DNA of 64,000 nt. Source: Oscillospiraceae bacterium. Lineage in GTDB: Bacteria > Bacillota > Clostridia > Oscillospirales > Oscillospiraceae. The stretch is taken from NCBI GenBank assembly GCA_022846075.1, contig AP025582.1, positions 992,001-1,056,000 on the forward strand. The letters run 5' to 3'. The notes below the pieces were generated by a model. The model worked only from the letters and a program-made list of their open reading frames with translations. It did not search any database and was not told where the DNA came from. The translations under genes and the position numbers were made by a program. Positions 25,594 through 34,624 of the stretch are shown piece by piece; within the stretch, counting starts at the first letter, position 1, and every line of letters begins with the position of its first letter.

Positions 25594-26283
25594 GTGAAAA
25601 AAGTTCTGGTTTTGGAGGATGAGACCAACATCCGTTCCTTTGTGGTCATCAATCTCAAGCGGGCCGGATACGAGGCCATCGAGGCGGGCACCGGCGAGGA
25701 GGCCCTGGAGCAGCTCAAAAAGAACCCGGACGTGAGCGTGGCCCTCCTGGATATCATGCTGCCCGGCATGGACGGCTTCGAGGTCTGCCGCCGGATCCGG
25801 GCCAGCAACAACCGCATCGGCATCATCATGCTCACCGCCCGGACCCAGGAGATGGACAAGGTGACGGGGCTGATGACGGGGGCCGACGATTATGTGACCA
25901 AGCCTTTCTCCCCGGCGGAGCTCACCGCCCGCATCGACGCGCTGTGCCGCCGGGCGGGCAGCGGGGATGCCCCCGCGGACAACGGGGAGATCAGCCAGCC
26001 GCCCTTCCTGCTGAACACCCGGAACCGGACCCTGGAAAAGAACGGGCAGCGGGTGAAGCTGACCCAGGTGGAGTACTCCATCGTCAAGCTCTTCATGGAC
26101 AACGCCGGGAAGGCCCTGAGCCGGGAGGAGATCCTGGACGCGGTCTGGGGGAAGGACTACTTCGGCGAGCTGAAGATCGTGGACGTGAACATCCGCAGGC
26201 TGCGGATCAAGATTGAGGACGACCCTACCAACCCCACCTACATCACCACGGTGTGGGGGTACGGGTATAAGTGGGGCTTCTGA
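25594..26283 (+). CDS. OmpR/PhoB-family response regulator
   Basis: A 229-residue regulator. Receiver domain 1-120: acidic pocket VLEDE, phospho-acceptor Asp in ALLDIMLPGMDG, Thr in IMLTARTQ, Lys in VTKPFSP. C-terminal winged helix from 130: LTQVEYSIVKLFMDNAGKALSREEILDAVWG, VDVNIRRLRIKIEDDP, and the closing TVWGYGYKW. GTG start behind GAAAGGAGAA. It works with the sensor kinase that starts 56 bases downstream. Confidence 0.92.
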   Translation: MKKVLVLEDETNIRSFVVINLKRAGYEAIEAGTGEEALEQLKKNPDVSVALLDIMLPGMDGFEVCRRIRASNNRIGIIMLTARTQEMDKVTGLMTGADDYVTKPFSPAELTARIDALCRRAGSGDAPADNGEISQPPFLLNTRNRTLEKNGQRVKLTQVEYSIVKLFMDNAGKALSREEILDAVWGKDYFGELKIVDVNIRRLRIKIEDDPTNPTYITTVWGYGYKWGF

Positions 26284-26338
26284 GGCGTGACGCCGGGGGC
26301 CGGCGAGACAGGAAGCGGCGGGAAGAGAAGGTGAGAGC

Positions 26339-27769
26339 GTGGCAAAAATGAAAGGCATCCGCAAGCGCTGGATGACCAACTCCATCGGCGTGGTGCTGTT
26401 CGTGATCCTGCTGGCCATCACCGCCTTTTCCGTGGCCATGGGAGGGTATTATTACGCCACCATGTCCAGCGGCCTGCAGGTAAAGGCGGAGTACGCGGTG
26501 GAGTTTTTCAGCGACTACCGCACCAAGAGCGAGTATTACCAGCACGTGCTCACCTATGTCAACAACAACTTCGAGGGCAAGGACGAGATGGAGATGCAGT
26601 TTTTGGACGCCATGGGCTCCATCCGCTTTTCCACCTTCGGCCTGGCCGCCTTCAGCTCCCCCGGCACCCCGGATATCGCCGGGGCCCTGGACTGGGAGAA
26701 CCCCCAGGTCACCCCCTGGACGGGGGAGGACCCCTCCACCGGGGAGCATATTATGGCCGTTTCCGCCCCCCTGACCATCGACGGCCGTCCCGTGGCCGCC
26801 ATCCGGTACGTCACCTCCCTGCGGCTGGTGGACCGGCAGCTGGCGGTCATCGTGGTCATCTCCCTGGCGGTGGGGCTGGCTATTTTGGCCCTGGTCTATT
26901 TCTCCAACCTCTACTTTGTCAAATCCATCGTGGAGCCGGTGGCGGGCATCACCGAGATCACCAAGCGCATCGCCGCCGGGAGCTACGGCATCCAGATCGA
27001 CAAGCAGCACGATGACGAGATCGGCGACCTCACCGACGCCATCAACGATATGTCGGCCAAGATCAACGAGTCGGAGAAGATGAAGTCGGAGTTCATCTCC
27101 TCGGTCTCCCATGAGCTGCGCACCCCCCTCACCGCCATCAACGGCTGGGCCGAGACCATCATGAACGGCGAGGTGCGGGACGCCTCCGACGTGAAGAAGG
27201 GCATGGGGATCATCGTCTCGGAGGCGCGGCGGCTCACCAACATGGTGGAGGAGCTGCTGGAGTTCTCCCGGATCGAGGACGGCCGGTTCACCCTGTCCAT
27301 CGAGCCGGTGGATCTGAAGGCGGAATTCGAGGACGCGGTGTACACCTACCGGGAGTTTTTCCGCAAGGACGGGCTGGAGCTGACCTATGAGGACTCCGAC
27401 GAGGAGTTCCCCCCGGTGAACGCCGACCCCGAGCGGCTTAGGCAGGTATTTTGCAACGTCATGGACAACGCCGCCAAGCACGGCGGCAGCGGCGGGCGCA
27501 TCGACGCCGCCATCCGCCGGGAGGAGGACTGGGCGGTCATCACCCTGCGGGACTACGGCCCCGGCATCCCCGAGGGGGAACTGCCCCATGTGAAGTCCAA
27601 GTTTTACAAGGGTTCCTCCAAGGCCCGGGGCTCCGGCATCGGGCTGGCGGTGTGCGACGAGATCGTCACCCGCCACGGGGGACAGCTCATCATCGGCAAC
27701 GCCGAGGGGGGCGGGTGTATCGTCACCATCCGCCTGCCGGTGGGCACTCAGCCGGCGATTGGAACATAA
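26339..27769 (+). CDS. Membrane sensor histidine kinase
   Basis: A 476-residue kinase: TM1 at about 15-40, an extracytoplasmic sensor at about 41-165, TM2 at about 168-190, a HAMP region, a HisKA phospho-acceptor SVSHELRTPLTAINGWAETI, then a HATPase domain with the N box VFCNVMDNAAKHG, a G1 box RDYGPGIPEGELPHV and a G2 box GSGIGLAVCDEIV. Substrate signal unknown. A GTG start at 26339 follows AAGGTGAGAG; ATG at 26348 is possible. Cognate regulator and lipoprotein lie upstream. Confidence 0.9.
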   Translation: MAKMKGIRKRWMTNSIGVVLFVILLAITAFSVAMGGYYYATMSSGLQVKAEYAVEFFSDYRTKSEYYQHVLTYVNNNFEGKDEMEMQFLDAMGSIRFSTFGLAAFSSPGTPDIAGALDWENPQVTPWTGEDPSTGEHIMAVSAPLTIDGRPVAAIRYVTSLRLVDRQLAVIVVISLAVGLAILALVYFSNLYFVKSIVEPVAGITEITKRIAAGSYGIQIDKQHDDEIGDLTDAINDMSAKINESEKMKSEFISSVSHELRTPLTAINGWAETIMNGEVRDASDVKKGMGIIVSEARRLTNMVEELLEFSRIEDGRFTLSIEPVDLKAEFEDAVYTYREFFRKDGLELTYEDSDEEFPPVNADPERLRQVFCNVMDNAAKHGGSGGRIDAAIRREEDWAVITLRDYGPGIPEGELPHVKSKFYKGSSKARGSGIGLAVCDEIVTRHGGQLIIGNAEGGGCIVTIRLPVGTQPAIGT

Positions 27770-27780
27770 GTTCTAATTTT

Positions 27781-27816
27781 TGACCCGCGCCCCTTGCAAA
27801 CGGGACGCGGGTCTGT
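27781..27816 (+). terminator. Terminator of the lipoprotein / two-component operon
   Basis: GACCCGCG ... CGCGGGTC with an inner GCCCCTTGCAAACGGGA loop and a short T-containing tail. Confidence 0.65.
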
Positions 27817-27860
27817 TACAATGTTTGCGGCGGCAGGGCCGCCTTAGAAGGAGAAATTCC

Positions 27861-28844
27861 ATGTTACATAGACTGCTGCTCGCCGCCGCCGGCGGATTCA
27901 AGACCATGATCGGGGGACAGGCCCTCATCGAGGGCATCATGATGATGGGCCCCGACAAAAAATCCGTGGTGGTGCGCAAGCCCGACGGGGAGCTGGAGGT
28001 CAAGACCGAGCCCCGGAAGGTCCTCAAGACCCGCCATCCCTTTGTGGCCTGGCCCTTCATCCGGGGCGTGGTGAACTTCTGTTCCTCCATGTACAACGGG
28101 GTCACCGCCCTGATGTACTCCGCCGAGTTCTTTCCCGAGGACGACGAGGAGACCTCCGAGCCCTCCAAATTCGAACAATGGCTGGACCGGAAGCTGGGGA
28201 ACGAGAAATTCGCCAGCCTGCTCATCACCTTTTCCATGGTTTTGGGCATGGCCTTTTCCGTGTTTCTCTTTTTCCTGCTGCCCACCGCCCTGGGGGGCGC
28301 CGTCCTCCACTTCATTCCCGGCTTCCCCCTGTGGGGGCGGAACCTGGTGGAGGGGCTTTTGCGGGTGGTCATCTTCCTGGGCTACCTGATTTTGTGTTCC
28401 CACATGAAGGATATCCGCCGCACCTTCCAATACCATGGGGCGGAGCACAAGACCATCTTCTGCTATGAGGCGGGCCTCCCCCTGACGGTGGAGAACGTGC
28501 GGGCCCAGCCCAAGCACCACCCCCGCTGCGGCACCAGCTTTTTGTTTGTCATCATTTTTGTGTCCATCATCCTGTCCAGCCTGGTGTTCTCCTTCATCCG
28601 TGTGGAGAACACCTTCGCCCGGATGGGGCTCCACCTGTTGATGCTGCCGCTGGTGGTGGCCATCACCTACGAGATCAACCGCTACGTGGGCGGCCACGAG
28701 GGGGCGGTGTGCCGGGCCGTCCGGGCCCCCGGCATGGGCATCCAGCGCTGGACCACCTTCGAGCCGGACGACACCATGATCGAGGTGGGGATTCGGGCCC
28801 TGGAGGAAGTGCTGCCCGAGCAGGAGGGCGCGGACCGCTGGTGA
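27861..28844 (+). CDS. DUF1385 membrane protein (YqhQ family)
   Basis: A 327-residue protein of the DUF1385/YqhQ family. The N-terminal GGQALIEGIMMMGPDKKSVVVRKPDG is diagnostic. Two or three helices follow (about 130-190), then the conserved cytoplasmic stretch FQYHGAEHKTIFCYEAG and HPRCGTSFLFVI, with more helices. Function is not known; it is often found near prmC/prfA in Firmicutes, as here. The start at 27861 follows AGAAGGAGA. Confidence 0.88.
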   Translation: MLHRLLLAAAGGFKTMIGGQALIEGIMMMGPDKKSVVVRKPDGELEVKTEPRKVLKTRHPFVAWPFIRGVVNFCSSMYNGVTALMYSAEFFPEDDEETSEPSKFEQWLDRKLGNEKFASLLITFSMVLGMAFSVFLFFLLPTALGGAVLHFIPGFPLWGRNLVEGLLRVVIFLGYLILCSHMKDIRRTFQYHGAEHKTIFCYEAGLPLTVENVRAQPKHHPRCGTSFLFVIIFVSIILSSLVFSFIRVENTFARMGLHLLMLPLVVAITYEINRYVGGHEGAVCRAVRAPGMGIQRWTTFEPDDTMIEVGIRALEEVLPEQEGADRW

Positions 28845-28864
28845 GCGGCCGCCCGGAGAGGAGA

Positions 28865-29317
28865 ATGTGTGTGGGCCTCTTTCAAAAGTGGTTTCAAAGG
28901 CCGAAATCTACGCTGATGGAGGACATTCCGAAGGCGGCGGAATGGCTGGTGAGGGCTATGGCCTCCTCGGGATATACGCTGGACGGCAGCCTGGACAGCT
29001 TTCGGGAGTTGGACCGCTTTTTCCGGGAACAGCGCCGCCCGGGCGGGCTGCTGGACGGGAAGGCGGGCAGCAAGCTCTTTGCCGTGGGCAGCTATATGGG
29101 CCAGGTGTTCTGCGCCGCCCTGGGTGGGACCTGGGAGACCGACGACGCCGACCCTATGGGGGAGGTCAACGTGGCCGTCCGGCTTCCGGACGGCGCCCTG
29201 GTCTGGCCGGTCCAGAAAGCCATGAAGAGATACGAGAACGGGGAAGAGGACAGCCTGAGCGCCTACGGAGCGGTGTTGGCGGGGACGGCCCGGCCTTATC
29301 CCGACAGCGGAGAGTGA
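28865..29317 (+). CDS. Small conserved protein (DUF3806-like)
   Basis: A 150-residue soluble protein between yqhQ and prmC. KSTLMEDIPKAAEWLVRAMASSGYTLDGSLDSFRELDRFFRE is followed by FAVGSYMGQVFCAALGGTWE, then PDGALVWPVQKAMKRYENGEEDSLSAYG. The C-terminal half resembles DUF3806-type domains (resemblance only). The start at 28865 has GGAGAGGAGA in front and its stop overlaps the prmC start (TGATG). Function unknown. Confidence 0.72.
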   Translation: MCVGLFQKWFQRPKSTLMEDIPKAAEWLVRAMASSGYTLDGSLDSFRELDRFFREQRRPGGLLDGKAGSKLFAVGSYMGQVFCAALGGTWETDDADPMGEVNVAVRLPDGALVWPVQKAMKRYENGEEDSLSAYGAVLAGTARPYPDSGE

Positions 29318-30186
29318 TGTGTGTGGCGACCACCTACAACAATTTGTACTTAGATACCCGGCGCAGGCTGAAGGCGGCGGGCATCCCGGGGGCCCAGCTG
29401 GAGGCCCGGGAGATCGTCTGTTACGCGGCGGACAAGAGCCGGGAGCAGTTTTTCCGGGACATGCCCCTCTATGCCTCCGACCAGGTGGAGGAGAAAGTGG
29501 CCCAGCTCACCGCCCGCCGCCTGGCGGGAGAGCCGGTGGCCTACATCATCGGGGAGTGGGAGTTCTACGGCCTGCCCCTGGACATCTCCCGGGAGGTGCT
29601 GATCCCCCGGATGGACACCGAGGTGCTGGCCGAACAGGCCATCCTGCGCGCCCGGGCCGCGGGGGAGGGCTGCCGGGTGCTGGACCTGTGCGCCGGGAGC
29701 GGCTGCGTGGGCCTGGCGGTGGCCGCCAACGTGCCCGAGTGCCGGGCGGTGCTGGCCGACAACTCGGAAGGGGCCCTGCGGGTGTGCAAGCAGAACATCC
29801 GCCGGTGCGACTTGAACGCCCGGGTCACCTGTGTCCACGCCGATGCCAAGCTGCCGCCCCTGCCCGCCCTGTGGGACTTTGACGTGATTGCCTGCAATCC
29901 CCCCTACATCCCCTCCGCCGACATCCCGGAGCTGGAGGGCTCCGTGCGGGACTACGAGCCCCACGCCGCCCTGGACGGGGGCGAGGACGGCCTGGACTTC
30001 TACCGGGCCGTGGCCTCCAAGTGGAAGGGGGCCCTCCGGCTGGGGGGGACCCTCCTGTTTGAAGTGGGCATGGGCCAGGCCCCCGACGTAGAGATCATCA
30101 TGGGCCAGAACGGCTTTGAGGATATCCGGAGCTACCAGGACACCCAGGGCATCTGGCGGGTGGTGGCCGGCACCATCAACGAATAA
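29317..30186 (+). CDS. prmC: Release factor glutamine methyltransferase
   Basis: A 289-residue SAM-dependent enzyme that methylates the glutamine of the GGQ motif in peptide release factors RF1/RF2. The N-terminal helical domain is followed by IPRMDTEVLAEQA, motif I VLDLCAGSGCVGLAVAA near 120, and the catalytic ACNPPYIPS (N about 194), then EPHAALDGGEDGLDFYR. All are PrmC signatures. The ATG overlaps the upstream stop by one base. Confidence 0.92.
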   Translation: MCVATTYNNLYLDTRRRLKAAGIPGAQLEAREIVCYAADKSREQFFRDMPLYASDQVEEKVAQLTARRLAGEPVAYIIGEWEFYGLPLDISREVLIPRMDTEVLAEQAILRARAAGEGCRVLDLCAGSGCVGLAVAANVPECRAVLADNSEGALRVCKQNIRRCDLNARVTCVHADAKLPPLPALWDFDVIACNPPYIPSADIPELEGSVRDYEPHAALDGGEDGLDFYRAVASKWKGALRLGGTLLFEVGMGQAPDVEIIMGQNGFEDIRSYQDTQGIWRVVAGTINE

Positions 30187-30231
30187 TACAGACCGGGGCA
30201 CGCCCCGCCGACGCGAGAGGAGAACAGAACT

Positions 30232-31404
30232 ATGGCAGATAAGAAAAAGATGACGGTGGCTACCGCCGCCCCGGCCTCGGACAAGAAGAAGGCGCTGGAC
30301 ACCGCGCTGGCCCAGATCGAGAAGGACTTCGGCAAGGGCGCGGTCATGCGCCTGGGGGAGAACGCCCACGTGGTGGTGGAGGCCATCCCCACCGGCTCCC
30401 TGGCCCTGGATGCCGCACTGGGCATCGGCGGCGTGCCCAAGGGGCGCATCGTGGAGATCTACGGCCCCGAGTCCTCCGGCAAGACCACCCTGGCCCTCCA
30501 CATCGCCGCCGAGGCCCAGAAACGGGGGGGCGAGGTGGCCTTCATCGACGCGGAGCACGCCCTGGACCCCGTGTACGCCAAGGCCCTGGGGGTGGACATC
30601 GACTCCATGCTCATCTCCCAGCCCGACACCGGCGAGCAGGGGCTTGAAATCTGCGAGGCCCTGGTCCGTTCCGGCGCCATCGACGTGGTGGTGGTGGACT
30701 CCGTGGCCGCCCTGACCCCCCGGGCCGAGATTGAGGGGGATATGGGCGACAGCCACGTGGGCCTGCTGGCCCGGCTCATGAGCCAGGCCCTCCGCAAGCT
30801 GGCCGGCTCCATCTCCAAGACCAACTGCATCGTTATCTTCATCAACCAGCTGCGGGAAAAGGTGGGGGTCATGTACGGCAACCCCGAGGTTACCACCGGC
30901 GGCCGGGCGCTGAAGTTTTACGCCTCCGTCCGCATCGACATCCGGCGGGTGGAGTCCTTGAAGAACGGCACCGAGGTGGTGGGCAACCACGTGCGGGCCA
31001 AGGTGGTCAAGAACAAGGTGGCCCCCCCCTTCCGCCAGGCGGAATTCGACATCATGTTCGGCGAGGGCATCGCCAGAGAAGGGGAGCTGGTGGATCTGGG
31101 CGTCCAGCTGGGACTGGTACAGAAGTCCGGCTCCTGGTTCTCCATGGGGGAGCTGCGCATCGGCCAGGGCCGGGACGCCGCCCGCCAGTATTTGAAGGAC
31201 AACCCGGAGGTGGCCGAGCAGCTGGAAGAGGACATCCGGGCCAACGCCTACAAGCTCCAGCCCAGCCAGGGCAAGGCGGCCGCCAAGGCCGCCGCGCAGG
31301 CCGCGGCTCCTGCTGCTGTCCCGGCAGCCGCCCCGGCGGCCCGGGCCGCCGCCAGCCGGGCGGTAGACGTGTCCGCCGAGGATTTTGAGGATGCGGATCA
31401 GTAA
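30232..31404 (+). CDS. recA: Recombinase RecA
   Basis: A 390-residue RecA, the DNA strand-exchange and SOS co-protease ATPase. Walker A GPESSGKT at 78-85, Walker [11 protein letters not shown], the DNA loops ([49 protein letters not shown]), and [21 protein letters not shown]. The last 50 residues are an Ala/Pro-rich tail ([14 protein letters not shown]) and an acidic end, longer than usual. GAGGAGA precedes the ATG. Its 3' end overlaps recX by 14 bases. No clear LexA box seen in the short gap upstream. Confidence 0.97.
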   Translation: MADKKKMTVATAAPASDKKKALDTALAQIEKDFGKGAVMRLGENAHVVVEAIPTGSLALDAALGIGGVPKGRIVEIYGPESSGKTTLALHIAAEAQKRGGEVAFIDAEHALDPVYAKALGVDIDSMLISQPDTGEQGLEICEALVRSGAIDVVVVDSVAALTPRAEIEGDMGDSHVGLLARLMSQALRKLAGSISKTNCIVIFINQLREKVGVMYGNPEVTTGGRALKFYASVRIDIRRVESLKNGTEVVGNHVRAKVVKNKVAPPFRQAEFDIMFGEGIAREGELVDLGVQLGLVQKSGSWFSMGELRIGQGRDAARQYLKDNPEVAEQLEEDIRANAYKLQPSQGKAAAKAAAQAAAPAAVPAAAPAARAAASRAVDVSAEDFEDADQ

Positions 31405-32035
31405 ATTAGAGCCCTCCAAGCGGGTCCGGGACCGGTGGCTGGTGTGGCTGGACGACGGGGCTCTGCTGCGGGTCAGCGAGCAGGAAGTGGTCTCCTTTTC
31501 CCTTTATACCGGGATGGAGCTGTCGGACGAGTGCTATGACCGGCTGATGGAGTCCGCCGGCGCCAGCGCCGCGCGCTCCAGGGCCCTGGACCTGATCGCC
31601 GCCAAGCCCATGTCCCGGCGGGAGCTGATACAAAAGCTCACCGCCCGGCCCAGAGACCGGGAGAAGCCCCCTCTGGCCACCCAGGAACAGGCGGAAGAGA
31701 CCGCCGACTGGCTGGAGGGGTTGGGTTATCTCAACGACGCCGAGTACGCCAAAATGGTGGCCCGGCACTATTCCGCCAGGGGCTATGGGGACCGAAAGGT
31801 GAAGGACGAGCTCTTTCGCCGGGGGATTCCCCGGGCCCTGTGGGATGCCGCTCTGGAAGAGGCCGAGCCCCCCGAGGAGGGGGTGGACGCCTTCCTGCGG
31901 GGCCGCTTTAAGGGGCGTAGCCCGGATGAAAAAGAGCTGAAACGGGCCTCCGACGCCCTGGCGCGGAGGGGCTACCGGTGGGACGAGATCAAAGAGGGCC
32001 TGCGCCGGTACGGGGCGGAGATCGAAGAGGATTAA
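31391..32035 (+). CDS. recX: Regulatory protein RecX
   Basis: A 214-residue RecX, which caps or limits RecA filaments. Three-helix repeats are seen: [76 protein letters not shown]. The ATG at 31391 lies within the recA end (14-base overlap), giving coupled translation. The stop codon forms the first base pairs of dispersed repeat copy C. Confidence 0.92.
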   Translation: MRISKLEPSKRVRDRWLVWLDDGALLRVSEQEVVSFSLYTGMELSDECYDRLMESAGASAARSRALDLIAAKPMSRRELIQKLTARPRDREKPPLATQEQAEETADWLEGLGYLNDAEYAKMVARHYSARGYGDRKVKDELFRRGIPRALWDAALEEAEPPEEGVDAFLRGRFKGRSPDEKELKRASDALARRGYRWDEIKEGLRRYGAEIEED

Positions 32036-32084
32036 GGCCTTCCCCTGGGGGAAGGTGCCCCCGAAGGGGGCGGATGAGGGGAGC
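32034..32084 (+). repeat. Dispersed double-hairpin intergenic repeat, copy C (short)
   Basis: AAGGCCTTCCCC-TG-GGGGAAGG, then a hairpin GCCCCC-GAAG-GGGGC, then GGATGAGGGGAGC. Same order as copies A and B but a smaller variable hairpin. It lies between recX and rimO, which point the same way. Confidence 0.75.
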
Positions 32085-32141
32085 GTCCCCCCAAGAAGAC
32101 CTGCCCCCCGGCCCAATCAACATATTGAAGGAGAATCCGCC

Positions 32142-33461
32142 TTGAAAATCGCATTTATCTCCCTTGGTTGTTCCAAGAACCTCATCAACACCGAACAGAT
32201 GATGGCCCTTTGCCGGGCCGCCGGGCACACGGTCACCGGGGAGCCTCGGGGGGCCGATGTGGCCGTGCTCAACACCTGCGGCTTCATCGACGCCGCCAAG
32301 AGTGAGGCCATCGAGAATATCCTGGAGCTGGCCGAGCTGAAACAGGCGGGGGAGCTGGGGAAGCTGCTGGTGTGCGGATGCCTGTCCCAGCGCTACCGGG
32401 AGGAGATGCTCGACCAGCTTCCCGAGGTGGACGGGCTCATGGGTACCGGCAGCTACGACCACATCGTCGCCGCGGTGGAGGCCGTGGCCCGGGGGGAGCG
32501 GCCCCAGGATTTCGGGGATATCTCCGCCACCACGGAGGAGGGGGAGCGGCTCATCACCACCCCTGGCTACACCGCCTTTTTAAAGATCGCCGAGGGCTGC
32601 GATAATTTCTGTGCCTTCTGCATCATCCCCTATCTTCGGGGCCGCTACCGCAGCCGCCCCATGGAGGCCATCCTGAAAGAGGCCAAGGCCCTGTCCGACG
32701 CCGGGACGAAGGAGCTGATTCTCATCGCCCAGGACATCGGACCCTATGGGAAGGACCTCTACGGGGAGCGGCGGCTCCCCCAACTGCTGCGGGAGCTGTG
32801 CAAGCTGGATTTCCACTGGATCCGGCTCCACTATCTCTATCCCGACCACCTGGACGACGCCCTCATCGACGTCATCGCCCAGGAGCCCAAGATCGTCAAA
32901 TATCTGGACATCCCCCTCCAGCACTGCGACGACAAGATCCTGAAGGCCATGGGCCGCTGGGGGACCCGGGAGACCCTCACCCAGCTGTTGGACCGGCTGC
33001 GCCAACGCATCCCCGGCCTCGTGGTCCGTACCTCCCTGATCTGCGGCCTGCCCGGCGAGACCGAGGAGGCCTTCGAGGCGCTGTGCCGGTTCGTCACCGA
33101 GACCGGCATCGAGCGGGCCGGGGTGTTCCAATACTCCCGGGAGGAGGGCACCCGGGCGGCGGCCATGCCGGACCAGGTGCCCGAGGAGGTGGCCGCCCAG
33201 CGGGTGGAACGGCTGGTGGACCTCCAGTCCCGGGTGCTGGACGCCTATAACGAAAGCCGCCTGGGGACGGTGATGGAGGTCCTCTCGGAGGGCTTCGACC
33301 CCGAGATGGGCTGCTATGCCGGCCGGACCTATGCCGACTCGGTGGAGGTGGACGGCAGGGTGTGGTTCACCGCCGCCGGGGAGGTACCCGCCGGGCAGTT
33401 CGTCAATGTCCGCATGACCGGGACCATAGACGGGGACCTGTCGGGCGAGATCGAGGAGTGA
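32142..33461 (+). CDS. rimO: Ribosomal protein uS12 methylthiotransferase RimO
   Basis: A 439-residue radical-SAM enzyme that adds a methylthio group to an Asp of ribosomal protein uS12. MTTase domain with three Cys ligands (C10, C46, C80: LGCSKN, NTCGF, CGCLSQRY), radical-SAM cluster motif CDNFCAFC (C153, C157, C160), PGYTAFLKIAEG, LDIPLQHCDDKILKAMGR, and a C-terminal TRAM domain. A TTG start at 32142 is chosen: AAGGAGA precedes it and MKIAFISLGC is the family start. Confidence 0.95.
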   Translation: MKIAFISLGCSKNLINTEQMMALCRAAGHTVTGEPRGADVAVLNTCGFIDAAKSEAIENILELAELKQAGELGKLLVCGCLSQRYREEMLDQLPEVDGLMGTGSYDHIVAAVEAVARGERPQDFGDISATTEEGERLITTPGYTAFLKIAEGCDNFCAFCIIPYLRGRYRSRPMEAILKEAKALSDAGTKELILIAQDIGPYGKDLYGERRLPQLLRELCKLDFHWIRLHYLYPDHLDDALIDVIAQEPKIVKYLDIPLQHCDDKILKAMGRWGTRETLTQLLDRLRQRIPGLVVRTSLICGLPGETEEAFEALCRFVTETGIERAGVFQYSREEGTRAAAMPDQVPEEVAAQRVERLVDLQSRVLDAYNESRLGTVMEVLSEGFDPEMGCYAGRTYADSVEVDGRVWFTAAGEVPAGQFVNVRMTGTIDGDLSGEIEE

Positions 33462-33468
33462 AAAGAGG

Positions 33469-33996
33469 ATGAATACCGCCAACAAGCTCACCCTGCTGCG
33501 GGTGTTCATGATCCCCCTGTTCCTGGTGGTCCTCTATTGGGGCTTTTCCGGGAGCCAGTACGCGGCCCTGGCCATCTTTGTTGTGGCCAGCCTCACTGAT
33601 CTGGCCGACGGCTACATCGCCCGGCACTATAACCAGGTCACCGACTTCGGCAAGTTCATGGACCCCTTGGCCGACAAGGTTTTGGTGGTGACGGCCATGC
33701 TGTGGTTCGTCCAGAGTGGGCAGATGCCCGCCTGGGCGGTGGCCGTGGTCATTTTCCGGGAGTTCGCCGTCTCCGGCATGCGGCTCATCGCTGTGGAGCA
33801 CGGACGGGTCATCGCCGCCGGCTGGTCGGGGAAGGTAAAGACCGCTTCCACCATGGTGGGCCTGTGCCTCATGTTCCTCCCTCTGCCCGGGTGGGTGAAC
33901 ACTGTCTGTGTGGCGGTGATCGTGGTCACCACGGTGTACTCCGGCATCGAGTATTTTGTCAAAAACAAAGATGTGATCCCCATGGATCAGATCTGA
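33469..33996 (+). CDS. pgsA: CDP-diacylglycerol-glycerol-3-phosphate 3-phosphatidyltransferase
   Basis: A 175-residue membrane enzyme that makes phosphatidylglycerol phosphate from CDP-diacylglycerol. The CDP-alcohol phosphotransferase signature is complete: DLADGYIARHYNQVTDFGKFMDPLADK, with the eight-residue spacings and metal-binding Asp residues. It begins TLLRVFMIPLFL as usual. Seven bases after rimO; a terminator follows, ending this housekeeping run. Confidence 0.93.
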   Translation: MNTANKLTLLRVFMIPLFLVVLYWGFSGSQYAALAIFVVASLTDLADGYIARHYNQVTDFGKFMDPLADKVLVVTAMLWFVQSGQMPAWAVAVVIFREFAVSGMRLIAVEHGRVIAAGWSGKVKTASTMVGLCLMFLPLPGWVNTVCVAVIVVTTVYSGIEYFVKNKDVIPMDQI

Positions 33997-34001
33997 GTGT
34001 G

Positions 34002-34036
34002 AAAAAGCGGACGGCTTTTGCCGTCCGCTTTTTTTG
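34002..34036 (+). terminator. Terminator after pgsA
   Basis: AAAAGCGGACGGC-TTTT-GCCGTCCGCTTTTTTT. Confidence 0.9.
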
Positions 34037-34048
34037 TCCCACGGGACC

Positions 34049-34210
34049 TTACAGGTCTTCCAGGTCTGCCGCGGGGAGGTCGTTTTCCAGATTGTCACGG
34101 GCCAGATCGGTGTCCAGGACGGGATAGATATCCGCCGGAATGGGTTTTTCCGCGTCGATCAGTCCTTGGGCAGGCCGGTCCCGGCCGGGGCCCTTGTGTT
34201 TGGGATCCAT
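34049..34210 (-). CDS. 53-residue acidic protein from an internal start
   Basis: Internal in-frame ATG at 34210 preceded by AAAGGAGGG at ideal distance. The product (MDPKHKGPGRDRPAQG, then LIDAEKPIPADIYPVLDTDL, then ARDNLENDLPAADLEDL) looks like a compact conserved small protein; I believe similar ones occur in related gut clostridia, but cannot prove it here. The strong ribosome site makes independent translation more likely than a mere C-terminal tail. Confidence 0.6.
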   Translation of the reverse strand: MDPKHKGPGRDRPAQGLIDAEKPIPADIYPVLDTDLARDNLENDLPAADLEDL

Positions 34211-34624
34211 GGCGTTCCCTCCTTTGAGGCCAGTTTGCCCCAAGGAGGGGGAACCATTCTGAACATATTTTGCCTCAGCCCGGGAGAGCAGGCTGCAGAA
34301 AACGCCTCCGGCCAGATAGGCCGGAATGTCCCATGGGTCGGCGACGCCGGTGGGTTTCCAGAGCAGGGGGAGCAGCTCCCAGGCCGTCCCGGCCAGCAGG
34401 ACCAGCAGGAGGGAGGGGGCGAGGGCGAGCCGGGGCAGAGTGCCCAGGGAGAGCAAAAGCTGGGTCAGGGCCAGGATGAGGAAGCCCGCCAGCACGTCGT
34501 TGGCGTACCAGGCCAAAAAGGGGAAGGCCCCGCCCAGGAGGGGCTTGAGAAAAAACTGATTGAGGGCGCCCAAAGCCGAGGCGGCCAGGATCAAAAGAAA
34601 ATAGAAGCGGCTGCGGCGGGCCAT
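34049..34624 (-). CDS. Small membrane protein with C-terminal acidic extension
   Basis: The 191-codon frame starts at an ATG overlapping the upstream stop (TGATG). Residues 1-115 hold four hydrophobic helices (SRFYFLLILAASALGALNQFFL to DIPAYLAGGVFCSLLSR), in size and shape like VanZ-type proteins. With no stop codon the frame runs on, through a poorly conserved-looking linker, into the 53-residue acidic protein that also has its own start at 34210. The membrane gene may have lost its stop, or both products may be made. Function unknown. Confidence 0.6.
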   Translation of the reverse strand: MARRSRFYFLLILAASALGALNQFFLKPLLGGAFPFLAWYANDVLAGFLILALTQLLLSLGTLPRLALAPSLLLVLLAGTAWELLPLLWKPTGVADPWDIPAYLAGGVFCSLLSRAEAKYVQNGSPSLGQTGLKGGNAMDPKHKGPGRDRPAQGLIDAEKPIPADIYPVLDTDLARDNLENDLPAADLEDL

